From contig NZ_JFZG01000003.1 of NCBI RefSeq assembly GCF_000607165.1, positions 1 to 64,000 of the forward strand: a stretch of 64,000 nucleotides of DNA, given 5' to 3'. Under the pieces are notes generated by a model that was given only the letters and a program-made list of their open reading frames with translations, was not told the DNA's origin and made no database searches. The translations under genes and the position numbers were made by a program. Below are positions 42,980 to 51,640 of this stretch, piece by piece; within the stretch, counting starts at the first letter, position 1; each line of letters opens with the position of its first letter. This DNA comes from Ralstonia pickettii (GTDB taxonomy: Bacteria > Pseudomonadota > Gammaproteobacteria > Burkholderiales > Burkholderiaceae).

Positions 42980-43941
42980 ATTTCCTGCAGATCGTGCCCG
43001 ACGATGATCTCGCCCTTGAAGTGCGGGCGCACAGCATCCAGCCAGACTGAATCTTCCAGGAACGGATAGCCGCCGGGCACGAAGTGCGACAGCACCAGCG
43101 TCTTCACCTTGGCCTCGGTGGCAATGCGGCCGACCTCTTCGGTGGAGGTGTGGCTCGCCAGCAGATGCTCGCGCAGCGTCTTGGCGTTGGGCTCGGTAGA
43201 CAGCAGCTTGTCCAGCGACGGCAGGTGCATCACCTCATGGACGAGCACATCGGCACCGTACGCCAGCCGCACGAGGTTCTCACTCGGCGCCGTATCGCCG
43301 GAGATGACGATGGAGCGGTCTGCCGAATCGAAGCGAAACGCAAATGCCGGCGACACCGGCGGGTGCTTGACCAGCGTGCTCGTCACCTTCACGTTGGCGT
43401 CCTGCATGACCAGCCCGCCTTCGCTGATTTCGTGTGGATGGATCATCGGCGCCAGCGGTGGGCGGCCTTCGTCGGCAATGCGGGTGCGGATGTCGTAGTC
43501 GTACAGCTCAAGGAACTTGGTCGTCATCGCGGCCAGCGGGGGCGGGCCCCAGGCGTCGACAGGGCCCGTCAGATCGGTGGCCCATGCCAGCAGCATCAGC
43601 GTGCCGTAATCGGCGTTGTGATCGGAGTGCTGATGCGTGATGAAGACGTGGCGGATGTCCTTGAGCCTGAGGCCTGCCGTCACGTATTGGCGTGCGACAC
43701 CGTTGCCGCAATCGACCACGTACGACACGCCGTTGATGACGATCACCTGCGCCGGCGCCGAGCGATTCTTCTTCGGCGTCGGCCCGCCTGCCGTGCCCAG
43801 CAGGATCAACCGCGTGCCCTTCTTGGGCGCATCGGCGGCCAGGGCGCTCAGCGGCAAACTTGCGGACGCTGCGCCCGCACCCACGGCCAGCGCGCCGGCC
43901 TGCCGCATCCAGCGGCGACGGTTGTTGTCGAAAGCGTGCAT
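42976..43941 (-). CDS. Tat-exported MBL-fold metallohydrolase
   Basis: A 321-residue protein with a twin-arginine-like leader (NNRRRWMRQAGALAVGAG) and a metallo-beta-lactamase fold of the RNase Z/arylsulfatase-like type: THQHSDHNADYG with H103, H105, D107 and H108, VISGDTAPSENLVRLAYGADVLVHEVMH, and LASHTSTEEVGRIA with SHFVPG. Metal ligands are complete. Substrates of exported members include organic esters or phosphodiesters, but none can be named here. Confidence 0.88.
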   Translation of the reverse strand: MHAFDNNRRRWMRQAGALAVGAGAASASLPLSALAADAPKKGTRLILLGTAGGPTPKKNRSAPAQVIVINGVSYVVDCGNGVARQYVTAGLRLKDIRHVFITHQHSDHNADYGTLMLLAWATDLTGPVDAWGPPPLAAMTTKFLELYDYDIRTRIADEGRPPLAPMIHPHEISEGGLVMQDANVKVTSTLVKHPPVSPAFAFRFDSADRSIVISGDTAPSENLVRLAYGADVLVHEVMHLPSLDKLLSTEPNAKTLREHLLASHTSTEEVGRIATEAKVKTLVLSHFVPGGYPFLEDSVWLDAVRPHFKGEIIVGHDLQEI

Positions 43942-43979
43942 GCGGCGGTCTCCACTCTGTTGTTGTCTGCGTGCCTGTT

Positions 43980-44432
43980 TTAGCGGGGCAGCCCGCCCAC
44001 CTTCATGCCAGGCTTGACGCCCTTGCGTGCGAACCAGCCCTTGTTCATTTCCAGCGCGTAGCTGCCGGCCCGGGTGGGGCAGTGGTTGTCTTCGGTCTGC
44101 GGTTTCATCTCGGCAATGTCGGAGATGGTGCCGTCGTCGGTGATGAAGGCGATGGACAGCGGCAGGTCGGTGTTCTTCATCCAGAAGCAGTGGCCGGCGG
44201 ATTCGTCAAACACGAACAGCATGCCGGCGGTGTCGGGCATGGTCTTGCGGAACATCAGGCCGGTCTCGCGCGTTTGCGGGGTGGCCGCCACCTCGGCTTT
44301 GACCTTGTACATGCCGATGGTCAGGTCGGCCACGGGCAGGCCGGTATTGGGGGCGGTGGGCGTCTGGGCGAGCGCACCGGTGGCGGCAACGGCCAGCGAC
44401 AGGGCGGCAAAGAAGCGGGACAGGGTGGTCAT
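43980..44432 (-). CDS. Exported DUF192 domain protein
   Basis: A 150-residue protein with a signal peptide (cleavage near ATGALAQ) and a DUF192 domain: VKAEVAATPQTRETGLMFRKTMPDTAGMLFVF, CFWMKNTDLPLSIAFI and YALEMNKGWFARKGVKPGMKV. The family is widespread and its role is unknown. It lies 38 bp upstream of the metallohydrolase gene in the same direction. Confidence 0.92.
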   Translation of the reverse strand: MTTLSRFFAALSLAVAATGALAQTPTAPNTGLPVADLTIGMYKVKAEVAATPQTRETGLMFRKTMPDTAGMLFVFDESAGHCFWMKNTDLPLSIAFITDDGTISDIAEMKPQTEDNHCPTRAGSYALEMNKGWFARKGVKPGMKVGGLPR

Positions 44433-44522
44433 GGCGCGAACGGGTCGGAAAAGAAACGCTCCATGATCGGCACTCGGCTAGCCGGCGTCAATGAGACGGC
44501 GGCCGGCCGGGCGACGAAGTTG

Positions 44523-45863
44523 TTACCGCGTATTGGGGCTGGGGGCGGCTTGGTGCTCGACGGCAACCGTTTTGGCACCTGTCTTGGGCGCATGCGCCGA
44601 GCGCGCCTTGTCCGCCGCCGGATCGGGCATCAGCGCCACATAACGCGCATCGGTAAGCGTGCGCAGGAACGCAACGATGTCGTCGATCTCGTCTTCCATC
44701 AGCGCAGGCGTGGTGCCGGGGCGGCGGTTCATCGGCACGGCATTCACGTTGATGTTGCCCTGGTATTTGGCAGGCACATCGTTGAAACGCTTGCCGCCGG
44801 GGTACCACTGCGCGGGGTCGGTCGAGCGCGTGGCATAAAACGCCACCGTGTCGCGCAGCGTACGGAACACGCCGTTGTGCATGAACGTCTGGCGCACCGC
44901 CACATTGCGCAGGCCGGCCGTGCGGAAGTAGCCGCACCACTGGTCGGGCTCAGGCCACTTGAGCTTGTGGGCAGTCTGGCACAGGCCCACGTCAAAGTGG
45001 CGTGGGTCCTTGTTGGCGGGCAGCAGCGGATTGCGGGGCACAGCGATGGCGTCGTAGCCGAAATCCGTAAAGAGCGAGCGCTCCGGACGTGACGACGATT
45101 CCACCATCAGATGGCACGACGCGCAGTTGCCTTTGTCCGGATTGCGGAACAGGGCGAGGCCGCGCATCTCGGCAGCGGAAAGCGGCGTGCGCTTGCGCAG
45201 GAAGTCGTCGAAGCGCGAGGTGAACGGTGCCAGCTCGTCGCTCTGGAAATAGGCCTCCAGCGCCTTGCCCAACAGGCCGACAAGGCGCTCGGGCTCACGC
45301 ACCGCATCGGCGCCGAACTGCTTCTCCAACGCTTGGTCCAGATCGGTGCCGGCCACCTTGCGCCGCAGGTCGCGCGCTGAACGGTTGCCCATTTCGTCCG
45401 GATTGAACAGCGGGCCGCGAATCTGTTCCGGGATGGAATCTGCCCGGCCATCGGCAAAGAAGCCGCCAAACGGCGACGGGAAGCTCGCGTCGTCGTCCTG
45501 GAAGAAATAGCGATGCGGGATGTAGCGCAGATACAGCAGCGACGGCGCATTGCGTGCCGCCACATGCCCGGGGCGGCTGCCGGCCGGCACGCCGATGCGC
45601 AGCGCCTCGCCCTTGAGCGTGGGCGCGAAGGCGCGGCTCGGGTCATGGCACGCCGCGCACGAGGTGCCTTGCGGCTCCGACAGGCGCGGGTCAAAAAACA
45701 CCCGCTTGCCGAGCGCGACGAGGTTCGGGTCCGGCTTGAACGCGGTCGACTCGGCAGGCGGCGGCACCGCGTCCAGCTTGGGCGTCATGCCGATCGATTC
45801 TGCCACCGCCGCACCCGAGAAGAGTGCGGCGGCAACCCACAGCGCGGTGCTCAGGCGCCTCAA
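44523..45863 (-). CDS. Di-heme cytochrome c peroxidase (MauG/CcpA family)
   Basis: The 446-residue periplasmic protein has two c-type heme sites, CAACH in GTSCAACHDPSRAF and CASCH in GNCASCHLMV, with the family phrases VALGKRVFFDPRLSEPQGTSC and RNVAVRQTFMHNGVFRTL. It would reduce peroxide with cytochrome c electrons or oxidise another protein. Start proposed at TTG 45863, which overlaps the upstream phosphoesterase stop as TTGA and gives a normal signal peptide (LRRLSTALWVAAALFSG); an ATG at 45917 inside the upstream gene is the alternative. The C-terminus has an extra Lys/Ala-rich tail. Confidence 0.9.
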   Translation of the reverse strand: MRRLSTALWVAAALFSGAAVAESIGMTPKLDAVPPPAESTAFKPDPNLVALGKRVFFDPRLSEPQGTSCAACHDPSRAFAPTLKGEALRIGVPAGSRPGHVAARNAPSLLYLRYIPHRYFFQDDDASFPSPFGGFFADGRADSIPEQIRGPLFNPDEMGNRSARDLRRKVAGTDLDQALEKQFGADAVREPERLVGLLGKALEAYFQSDELAPFTSRFDDFLRKRTPLSAAEMRGLALFRNPDKGNCASCHLMVESSSRPERSLFTDFGYDAIAVPRNPLLPANKDPRHFDVGLCQTAHKLKWPEPDQWCGYFRTAGLRNVAVRQTFMHNGVFRTLRDTVAFYATRSTDPAQWYPGGKRFNDVPAKYQGNINVNAVPMNRRPGTTPALMEDEIDDIVAFLRTLTDARYVALMPDPAADKARSAHAPKTGAKTVAVEHQAAPSPNTR

Positions 45864-47374
45864 GGTGCAACGAAGCCCGTCTTGTCGCACACCAGGCTCG
45901 TGCCGTTCTGCGTGCAAGTTGTCAGCAGCTTGCCGGCCACGGTGTAGGCCTTGAACAGCCAGCCCTTGGCGGGTGCGGCCTGGCGGTCCATCACCATGAA
46001 GCCGAACGAGTTGTTGTGCGAGATGCTGCCGACCGTCACACCCGAGGCCGGGCTGACGGCCGGGAACGGATCGGGCAGGGCCACGTCCAGCGAATCGCCG
46101 GCGTTGCCTGCAACGATGGTCGCGGGGTGGTTGCTGGTGAAGTTGATGGCCTGGAAGTCATGCACGTGGCCGTGCAGTGCGACTTGCACGCCCGGCGGGT
46201 AATACGCCGTGGCGTTCAGACTGTTCATGACCGACAGCAGCGCGGCATTGCCGCCCAGCGGCGTGCTGCCTGCGATGGGCACGAAGCCCAGGATCGGGTG
46301 GTGATTGGTGAAGATCGACATCACGCCCGGCTTGGCGGCGAGCGTGCCCACCGTGCTGAACTGCTTCTGGTACGTCTGGAACCACGGGTCGGTCGTCGCC
46401 AATGCCGTCGTGCCTGCCTTGGCTGAATCGAACACGATGACCTGCGTATCGCTGCCCAGGGCGACGGCGTACGGGTCTGAGGTGTTGGCAGCCGTGTCGT
46501 TGGCCGGGTTGTCGCACGAGCGGTCGGCCGAGTACGGGCGCGGATCCAGGAAGCGATACCAGCCTTGGCCAGCACGCGCGCATTCCTCGTGGTTGCCGCG
46601 CACCAGCACCCACGGGGCCGCGGCCATCAGCGGGGCGGCGGGCTGGAACAGGTCAGCCTGCCACGTATCCCAGCCGTAGCCCCACGGGCTGCCCTGGCAT
46701 CCGGCCACGTCGGGCGGGCAGGCGTTTTCGCGGTAGTGATAGTCGCCCACGTGCAGCACGAGGTCGGGGTTCATCTTGGCGGCCGTGGCGGCAGCGCTGG
46801 CAAACGGCCACGACAGCGGGTCGTTACACGACTGGAACGTGTTGCTGGACTTCTTCATGCGGCAGCCGGTGTCCGCCAGGATCACCACGCGCTGCGGGTT
46901 CGCCTTGGGCAGGGGCAGCACGCGCGCGCCGATCGACGCGGCCTTGGCCGTGGATGCCACCGTGGCTTCGCAGGCGTTCACAGGGAAGGACGAGGCTTTC
47001 GAATCGCTGGCGGCGCTGGCCGTGGTGCGCTGTGCGGGGGTGCCGGCAGCCACGCGCAGCGTCATGCGCGTGGAGGTGCCGTCCACCGTCAGCAGCGGGC
47101 AGACCGAGCTGTCGACGGGCGAGGCGCTGTTCGTATAGCTGGTGACAGCGCGCACGACAGCCTGGTTGCTGTCGCCAATCTCCACCCAGGCGGCCTGGAT
47201 GTTGGCGTCAGCCGTGGCTGCATCCGACGGCGTTGCCGTCGACACCGGCGTCGAGTCGGACGACGAGCCACCGCAGCCGGCAATCACGGCCGCAGCGGCC
47301 AGCGCGGCAAGAGAGAGCATCGTGAACACGGTGCGTTTTCGTCGCACCGGAGCGAACATCGATCGGAATTCCAT
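45860..47374 (-). CDS. Lipoprotein metallophosphoesterase
   Basis: The 504-residue protein has a lipoprotein leader with lipobox VIAGC around residue 34 and a calcineurin-like phosphoesterase domain showing the metal motifs ILADTGC, LHVGDYHYREN, LVRGNHEECAR, FTNHHPIL and LHGHVHDFQ. It would be anchored in the envelope and hydrolyse phosphate esters. It overlaps the cytochrome c peroxidase gene by 4 nt, so both are made together; the functional link is unclear. A Ser/Thr-rich linker follows the lipid anchor. Confidence 0.9.
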   Translation of the reverse strand: MEFRSMFAPVRRKRTVFTMLSLAALAAAAVIAGCGGSSSDSTPVSTATPSDAATADANIQAAWVEIGDSNQAVVRAVTSYTNSASPVDSSVCPLLTVDGTSTRMTLRVAAGTPAQRTTASAASDSKASSFPVNACEATVASTAKAASIGARVLPLPKANPQRVVILADTGCRMKKSSNTFQSCNDPLSWPFASAAATAAKMNPDLVLHVGDYHYRENACPPDVAGCQGSPWGYGWDTWQADLFQPAAPLMAAAPWVLVRGNHEECARAGQGWYRFLDPRPYSADRSCDNPANDTAANTSDPYAVALGSDTQVIVFDSAKAGTTALATTDPWFQTYQKQFSTVGTLAAKPGVMSIFTNHHPILGFVPIAGSTPLGGNAALLSVMNSLNATAYYPPGVQVALHGHVHDFQAINFTSNHPATIVAGNAGDSLDVALPDPFPAVSPASGVTVGSISHNNSFGFMVMDRQAAPAKGWLFKAYTVAGKLLTTCTQNGTSLVCDKTGFVAP

Positions 47375-47486
47375 TGCGCCATCCCTGTTTCTTGTTGTGG
47401 GGAACGGGCAAGGTACTCAAGCTTGATGGCGCTATTTTGACAGCCCTGCATGCGTGCCCGGGATTTCCGTTCGGCTGGCGAGGGCG

Positions 47487-47519
47487 AAAAAAAAGCAGAT
47501 GCATAAGCATCTGCTTTTT
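47487..47519. terminator. Bidirectional terminator
   Basis: Stem AGCAGATGC / GCATCTGCT around ATAA with an A-run before and T-run after. It ends the transcript of the small Lys/Ala-rich protein gene. Confidence 0.9.
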
Positions 47520-47560
47520 CTGTATCGGCCGAGCCGCGTGGGCCCGGCAGAAACACAAGC

Positions 47561-47773
47561 TTATTGCTTGGCGGCGTCAGCAGCCGGAGCCGAAGCGTCA
47601 GCAGCCTTCTTGGCAGCCTTCTTGTGGTGGTGCTTCTTGGCCTTCTTGGCCTTCGGAGCAGCCTTTTCGGCAGCAGCCGGAGCAGCAGCTGCGTCAGCAG
47701 CCGGAGCGGAGGCTTGAGCGAACACACCGGTGGCGAACAGGCCGGCGATCAGGGCAGCGATCAGCTTCTTCAT
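47561..47773 (-). CDS. Small exported Ala/Lys-rich protein
   Basis: A 70-residue product: signal peptide (MKKLIAALIAGLFATGVFAQ) then a mature chain of Ala-Pro-Ala-Asp repeats flanking a basic centre KAKKAKKHHHKKAAKK. The composition is histone-H1-like, but the leader sends it to the periplasm, where the basic His-rich core could bind polyanions or metal. Similar low-complexity exported peptides are frequent in Burkholderiaceae with no assigned role. A strong terminator follows, so it is likely an abundant short transcript. Confidence 0.75.
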   Translation of the reverse strand: MKKLIAALIAGLFATGVFAQASAPAADAAAAPAAAEKAAPKAKKAKKHHHKKAAKKAADASAPAADAAKQ

Positions 47774-48051
47774 GGTGAATCCTTTTATAGATCAGTGAGT
47801 TAACCAACGACCCGCTAAATGAGTCATCTGCAATAACGCAGGCCGTTACAGGCGCGTTGACACGTTGCACTGAATTTTTTGTGGGAACCGACAGAAGCCT
47901 CCGCGCTTCGTGATCCGCGATGTGGCGCATGGCGCGCTGCGCAAGAAAGATGCCCGCTACCGGACGTGCAGCGCCCGCGTTTCGGACCGATCTGATTGGA
48001 CGGCGGCGCCCGCACCTAGAGAATGCGAGCCGATTTTGCTCAAGGCTTGCC

Positions 48052-48480
48052 GTGTCTCTCCCGTCGTCATCTTCCCGCCCTACCAAGCCCGCCTCGCCCG
48101 TTCCGCCGGCCCGGCTCCAGCGCCGCGATTTCGTCCTGGGTTGCGGAGCGTTGATTGTGTTGGGCGCCTTGCCCGGCTTCTGGCCTCCTTCGCACGGCGC
48201 TTCCGCCCTCGACGATTTCATGCTCGTGTCACAGACGATTTCCGGCGCGCCGCTGGATCGCCACGCAGGACTGTCTTGTTTCAGCCATTTACACCGGACT
48301 GACGATCGCTTGATCGAACACATCGCGGCGCTCGCGTGGTTGGTCCGCCGGCATCCGGACCTGGATGGTGCGGGTCTGGTCCGCTTGCTTGATGCCGGCA
48401 ACGCGCTCGATCTGCGTGCCGCGCTGGCCCAACTGGTGGATGCCTGGAGCGCTTTCGGCGGGATGCGGATCCTGCCTTGA
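48052..48480 (+). CDS. Sorbitol dehydrogenase-family small subunit (orphan)
   Basis: Start proposed at GTG 48052 (AAGG upstream); the open frame runs further upstream without a better site. The 142-residue protein has a Tat-like segment RRDFVLGCGALIVLG followed by a hydrophobic stretch, then ALDDFMLVSQTISGAPLDRHAG and a C-terminal LAQLVDAWSAFGGMRILP, the pattern of the FAD-SLDH small subunit. Such subunits normally accompany a GMC flavoprotein and a cytochrome c subunit; neither is adjacent, so this copy appears orphaned. Family call moderate. Confidence 0.6.
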   Translation: MSLPSSSSRPTKPASPVPPARLQRRDFVLGCGALIVLGALPGFWPPSHGASALDDFMLVSQTISGAPLDRHAGLSCFSHLHRTDDRLIEHIAALAWLVRRHPDLDGAGLVRLLDAGNALDLRAALAQLVDAWSAFGGMRILP

Positions 48481-48555
48481 TCGATGCCCGCGCGCAGGGG
48501 CGGAAGTATGGCGGATGGTGAAATTTTCCGGCATAATGCGAAATTCACTCTTGTG

Positions 48556-48567
48556 TCTTATATAAGA
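48556..48567. promoter_or_regulatory. Perfect palindrome TCTTATATAAGA upstream of icd
   Basis: A perfect 12-bp palindrome 175 bp before the icd start in an otherwise GC-rich spacer. Comparable palindromes occur near TCA-cycle genes in Betaproteobacteria as I recall, probably bound by a GntR-type regulator; that link is from memory and should be treated as inference. Confidence 0.5.
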
Positions 48568-48742
48568 GTTGCGGCTTGCGCCAGATGCGAGATTTTGTGC
48601 GGTGCATCGTGAGCGCGTCATCGTAGGCCGTTAGAATCGCCAGTTCATTGCAGCGCGCCACGCCGGCCAACCCGTGAGCGGCACGCTGTGCTGTCAACCC
48701 CCACCGTCCACCCGCTACCTGCGGTCTGCACTGGAGTCGTCC

Positions 48743-49993
48743 ATGTATCAACACATCAAGGTCCCGGCCGGCGAGAAGATCACTGTCAATCAAGACTTCT
48801 CCCTGAACGTTCCGAACAACCCGATCATTCCTTACATCGAAGGTGACGGCACCGGCTTCGACATCACCCCGGTGATGATCAAGGTGGTGGACGCGGCGGT
48901 TGAGAAGGCTTACAAGGGCGAGCGCAAGATTTCCTGGATGGAAATCTACGCCGGCGAGAAGTCGACCAAGGTGTACGGCCCGGACGTGTGGCTGCCGGAA
49001 GAAACCCTGCAAGTCCTGAAGGACTACGTGGTGTCGATCAAGGGCCCGCTGACGACGCCGGTGGGCGGCGGCATCCGTTCGCTGAACGTGGCGCTGCGCC
49101 AAGAGTTGGACCTGTACGTCTGCCTGCGCCCGGTGCGCTACTTCAAGGGCGTGCCCTCGCCGGTCAAAGAGCCGGAGAAGACCGACATGGTCATCTTCCG
49201 CGAGAACTCGGAAGACATCTACGCCGGTATCGAATTCGAAGCCCAGAGCGACAAGGCCAAGAAGCTGATCAAGATTCTGCAGGACGAGTTCGGCGTCAAG
49301 AAGATCCGCTTCCCGGAAACCTCGGGTATCGGCGTCAAGCCGGTCTCGAAGGAAGGCACGGAGCGCCTGGTGCGCAAGGCCATCCAGTACGCGATCGACA
49401 ACGACAAGCCGTCGGTCACGATCGTGCACAAGGGCAACATCATGAAGTTCACGGAAGGTGGTTTCCGTGACTGGGCCTACGCGCTGGCACAGAAGGAATT
49501 TGGCGCCGAGCTGATCGACGGCGGCCCGTGGTGCAAGTTCAAGAACCCGAAGACTGGCAAGGAAATCGTCGTCAAGGACGCAATCGCCGACGCCTTCCTG
49601 CAGCAGATCCTGCTGCGTCCGGCCGAGTACTCGGTGGTGGCAACGCTGAACCTGAACGGCGACTACATCTCCGACGCCCTGGCTGCACAAGTTGGCGGTA
49701 TCGGTATCGCCCCGGGTGCCAACCTGTCGGATTCGGTGGCGATGTTCGAAGCCACCCACGGCACGGCTCCGAAGTACGCAGGCAAGGATTACGTGAACCC
49801 GGGTTCGGAAATCCTGTCGGCCGAAATGATGCTGCGTCACATGGGCTGGACGGAAGCCGCTGACCTGATCATCTCGTCGATCGAGAAGTCGATCCTGTCG
49901 AAGAAGGTCACGTATGACTTCGCCCGTCTGCTGGAAGGCGCGACCCAAGTGTCGTGCTCGGGCTTCGGTCAAGTGATGATCGACAATATGTAA
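48743..49993 (+). CDS. icd: NADP-dependent isocitrate dehydrogenase
   Basis: Start at ATG 48743 after GGAG. The 416-residue protein matches E. coli Icd in length and in [23 protein letters not shown], the substrate loop [41 protein letters not shown] and [30 protein letters not shown]. It oxidatively decarboxylates isocitrate to 2-oxoglutarate in the TCA cycle. The phosphorylation-type serine in RSLN is present. Codon use is strongly biased, as for a highly expressed gene. A strong terminator follows. Confidence 0.97.
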   Translation: MYQHIKVPAGEKITVNQDFSLNVPNNPIIPYIEGDGTGFDITPVMIKVVDAAVEKAYKGERKISWMEIYAGEKSTKVYGPDVWLPEETLQVLKDYVVSIKGPLTTPVGGGIRSLNVALRQELDLYVCLRPVRYFKGVPSPVKEPEKTDMVIFRENSEDIYAGIEFEAQSDKAKKLIKILQDEFGVKKIRFPETSGIGVKPVSKEGTERLVRKAIQYAIDNDKPSVTIVHKGNIMKFTEGGFRDWAYALAQKEFGAELIDGGPWCKFKNPKTGKEIVVKDAIADAFLQQILLRPAEYSVVATLNLNGDYISDALAAQVGGIGIAPGANLSDSVAMFEATHGTAPKYAGKDYVNPGSEILSAEMMLRHMGWTEAADLIISSIEKSILSKKVTYDFARLLEGATQVSCSGFGQVMIDNM

Positions 49994-50030
49994 GCATGTC
50001 ACTCGCGGTTCCGGCCGCGATGGATATGAG

Positions 50031-50066
50031 AAACCCCGGCAGCTTCGGCTGACCGGGGTTTTTTTC
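50031..50066 (+). terminator. Terminator of icd
   Basis: Stem AACCCCGG... with CCGGGGTT around a CAGCTTCGGCTGA inner region, followed by a seven-base T-run. Confidence 0.9.
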
Positions 50067-50087
50067 TGCCGAGAAGGACGCGCTTAA

Positions 50088-50531
50088 CTACCCGCTGGAC
50101 TGAATTCGCTGATGACTGGCCTGCAGGAATGGAAAGCTGGCGAAGCAAAGTTGGGCCGCTAGCCCGATCGCTCCTGCCACGGACCAGAAGCCAGCAAAGT
50201 ACTCCGCCACAGTCCTATTGAAGAAGAGCATGGCGGTTGCAAGCTCAGCAAGCATCAAGACGGCAAAGGCGATTGCCCCCATCAGCAATGCTCCGCCAGG
50301 ATCGCTCAGCAAGCCGTGTTTGCTTGCGGTCCATCTCGATAGTCTCCAGCTCACGGCCAGCATGAGCGGCGCTTCCAGCAATACGGCGACCGCATCTCCC
50401 AAGCGCGGGGCAAGCAGCAGGACACGGATCGCTCCCAGGGCAAAGCCGATCAAAAAAACAATCAATGCATAGACGCAGCCAGCTTTGGCACACACTACCA
50501 ACCTGACCCGCCTACAAGCGCACCGCGTCAT
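50088..50531 (-). CDS. Hypothetical multi-pass membrane protein
   Basis: A 147-residue protein with about four membrane helices (VYALIVFLIGFALGAIRVLLL, DAVAVLLEAPLMLAVSW, LLMGAIAFAVLMLAELATAMLFF and GFWSVAGAIGLAAQLCFASF) and a basic N-terminus; the first 15 residues may be untranslated if a later start is used. I recognise no family. It is the first gene right of icd, in a region whose genes are less tightly packed than elsewhere. Confidence 0.6.
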   Translation of the reverse strand: MTRCACRRVRLVVCAKAGCVYALIVFLIGFALGAIRVLLLAPRLGDAVAVLLEAPLMLAVSWRLSRWTASKHGLLSDPGGALLMGAIAFAVLMLAELATAMLFFNRTVAEYFAGFWSVAGAIGLAAQLCFASFPFLQASHQRIQSSG

Positions 50532-50561
50532 GGTGTTCCGTGCCCACTTGTTGAATCTTGC

Positions 50562-51014
50562 TCAGCAAGCGACAAGATCGGTATGCCCGAAGCCCTTCGA
50601 ATAGTCGAGCACGGAAATCATTGTCGGCGTGACGCGAAATATCCGGACTTCCTCGGGGGACGGCATCGGCATTGGCAGTGCAACCTGTTCCGGGTACTTG
50701 AGCGGAAGCATGCGCAAGACCTTTTCCGCCTCGGCATGATCGGTCACAGGCCGCGCATGCGCCGCCATGGACAAGCCCGCAATCGTCATCAGGTCTGAAG
50801 TGTCGTGATCGATCGTGAGCGAGACTCGATCATCTCGGGCCAGATTGGCTGCCTTCTGACTTTCCAGGCCGCAGAGGAAGTAGAGCGTCAGTCCCTCGTT
50901 CACGTAGCCTACGGTTGTAGCCTGTGGCCAGCCGTCCGGTCTTAGCGTGGCGATCGTCATGATCCGGTGCTGATCCAGCAATCCCAGTATCTGTTTCTTG
51001 ATCTGCTCGTTCAT
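50562..51014 (-). CDS. Pyridoxamine 5'-phosphate oxidase family protein
   Basis: A 150-residue flavin-split-barrel protein: LLDQHRIMTIATLRPDGWPQATTVGYVNEGLTLYFLCG at the N-terminus with the FMN-binding pattern, RDDRVSLTIDHD and a C-terminal region ending GFGHTDLVAC. Small stand-alone members bind FMN, F420 or heme and act as general-stress or reductase proteins; true pyridoxamine oxidase activity is unlikely. GGAGCAG precedes the ATG. Confidence 0.85.
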   Translation of the reverse strand: MNEQIKKQILGLLDQHRIMTIATLRPDGWPQATTVGYVNEGLTLYFLCGLESQKAANLARDDRVSLTIDHDTSDLMTIAGLSMAAHARPVTDHAEAEKVLRMLPLKYPEQVALPMPMPSPEEVRIFRVTPTMISVLDYSKGFGHTDLVAC

Positions 51015-51249
51015 GGGCTGCTCCTCAAATTCAGGACAGCCTCAGCATCGGCCACTGGGTGATCCGCTGCTTGATGTGGATCAACGGCAGATCGCGACCG
51101 ACTTCGCCACGGCTCCCCCGCTGACGACGAGTGCAGTAGCGCAGTCAATCTTGTGATCGAGTGCTGGTTTGCGGGCGACTTGCACAACATGATCGAACCT
51201 CGCGGCTTCGGCCATGGGGCGTCACCCCGAGGGGAGTACGTAAATTGGC

Positions 51250-51325
51250 GGGCGAGCCCAGGCAAGCCGCGGGCACCGACGCTGCAACATCGGCACCAGC
51301 AGGCCGTCATGCGCCTGGCTCGCCC
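51250..51325. repeat. 75-bp inverted-repeat element, copy A
   Basis: Left terminus GGGCGAGCCCAGGCAAG, right terminus GCCTGGCTCGCCC (inverted copy), with the internal word ATCGGCAC ending 17 bp before the right terminus. Copy B, 316 bp to the right, has the same layout. Confidence 0.6.
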
Positions 51326-51331
51326 ATAAAG

Positions 51332-51526
51332 TCAGCGTTGTTGATCCGGGTGGTTTGGCGTATCCGCCGCGCTTGTGGCGCGCGGCTTGTCGGCGGCGTT
51401 GCGGCAGAACGCCGTGCGCAGAAACTCACGCGCAGAGCAAACGCCTTTTTGATATTCGCTGAGCGAATCGCCAGCCGGGGAATCGACGGATTGGGAGATC
51501 GAGCGGGTCAGGGCATTCCTCTTCAT
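51332..51526 (-). CDS. Doubtful small ORF between repeat copies
   Basis: A 64-codon frame starting MKRNALTRSISQSVDSPAGDS with mixed, protein-like composition and a central basic region (SAREFLRTAFCRNAADKPRA). No ribosome site precedes its ATG, and no family is recognised. It is listed because it exactly fills the space between the two repeat elements. Could be chance. Confidence 0.25.
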   Translation of the reverse strand: MKRNALTRSISQSVDSPAGDSLSEYQKGVCSAREFLRTAFCRNAADKPRATSAADTPNHPDQQR

Positions 51527-51565
51527 CTGATGAACGGAACCGCGCCCAACCCTGGGAGGAGGGGT

Positions 51566-51640
51566 GGGCGAGCACAGGCAAGGTGGAAAACCGAGGTATA
51601 GCGATCGGCACGGCCGAAGCCGTTCAAGCCTGGCTCGCCC
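51566..51640. repeat. 75-bp inverted-repeat element, copy B
   Basis: Left terminus GGGCGAGCACAGGCAAG, right terminus GCCTGGCTCGCCC, internal ATCGGCAC again ending 17 bp before the right terminus. Overall length and spacing match copy A within one base, although the intervening sequence has diverged. Confidence 0.6.

Noticed and set aside
51011-51601. Plus- and minus-strand frames of 99 and 146 codons in the gene-poor stretch
   Set aside because: Arg/Pro/Ala-rich random composition, no ribosome sites, and they run across the repeat elements.
51250-51640. Integron attC sites as an explanation for the paired elements
   Set aside because: The core GTTRRRY-type site and the extrahelical-base pattern of attC are not visible, and no integrase is nearby.
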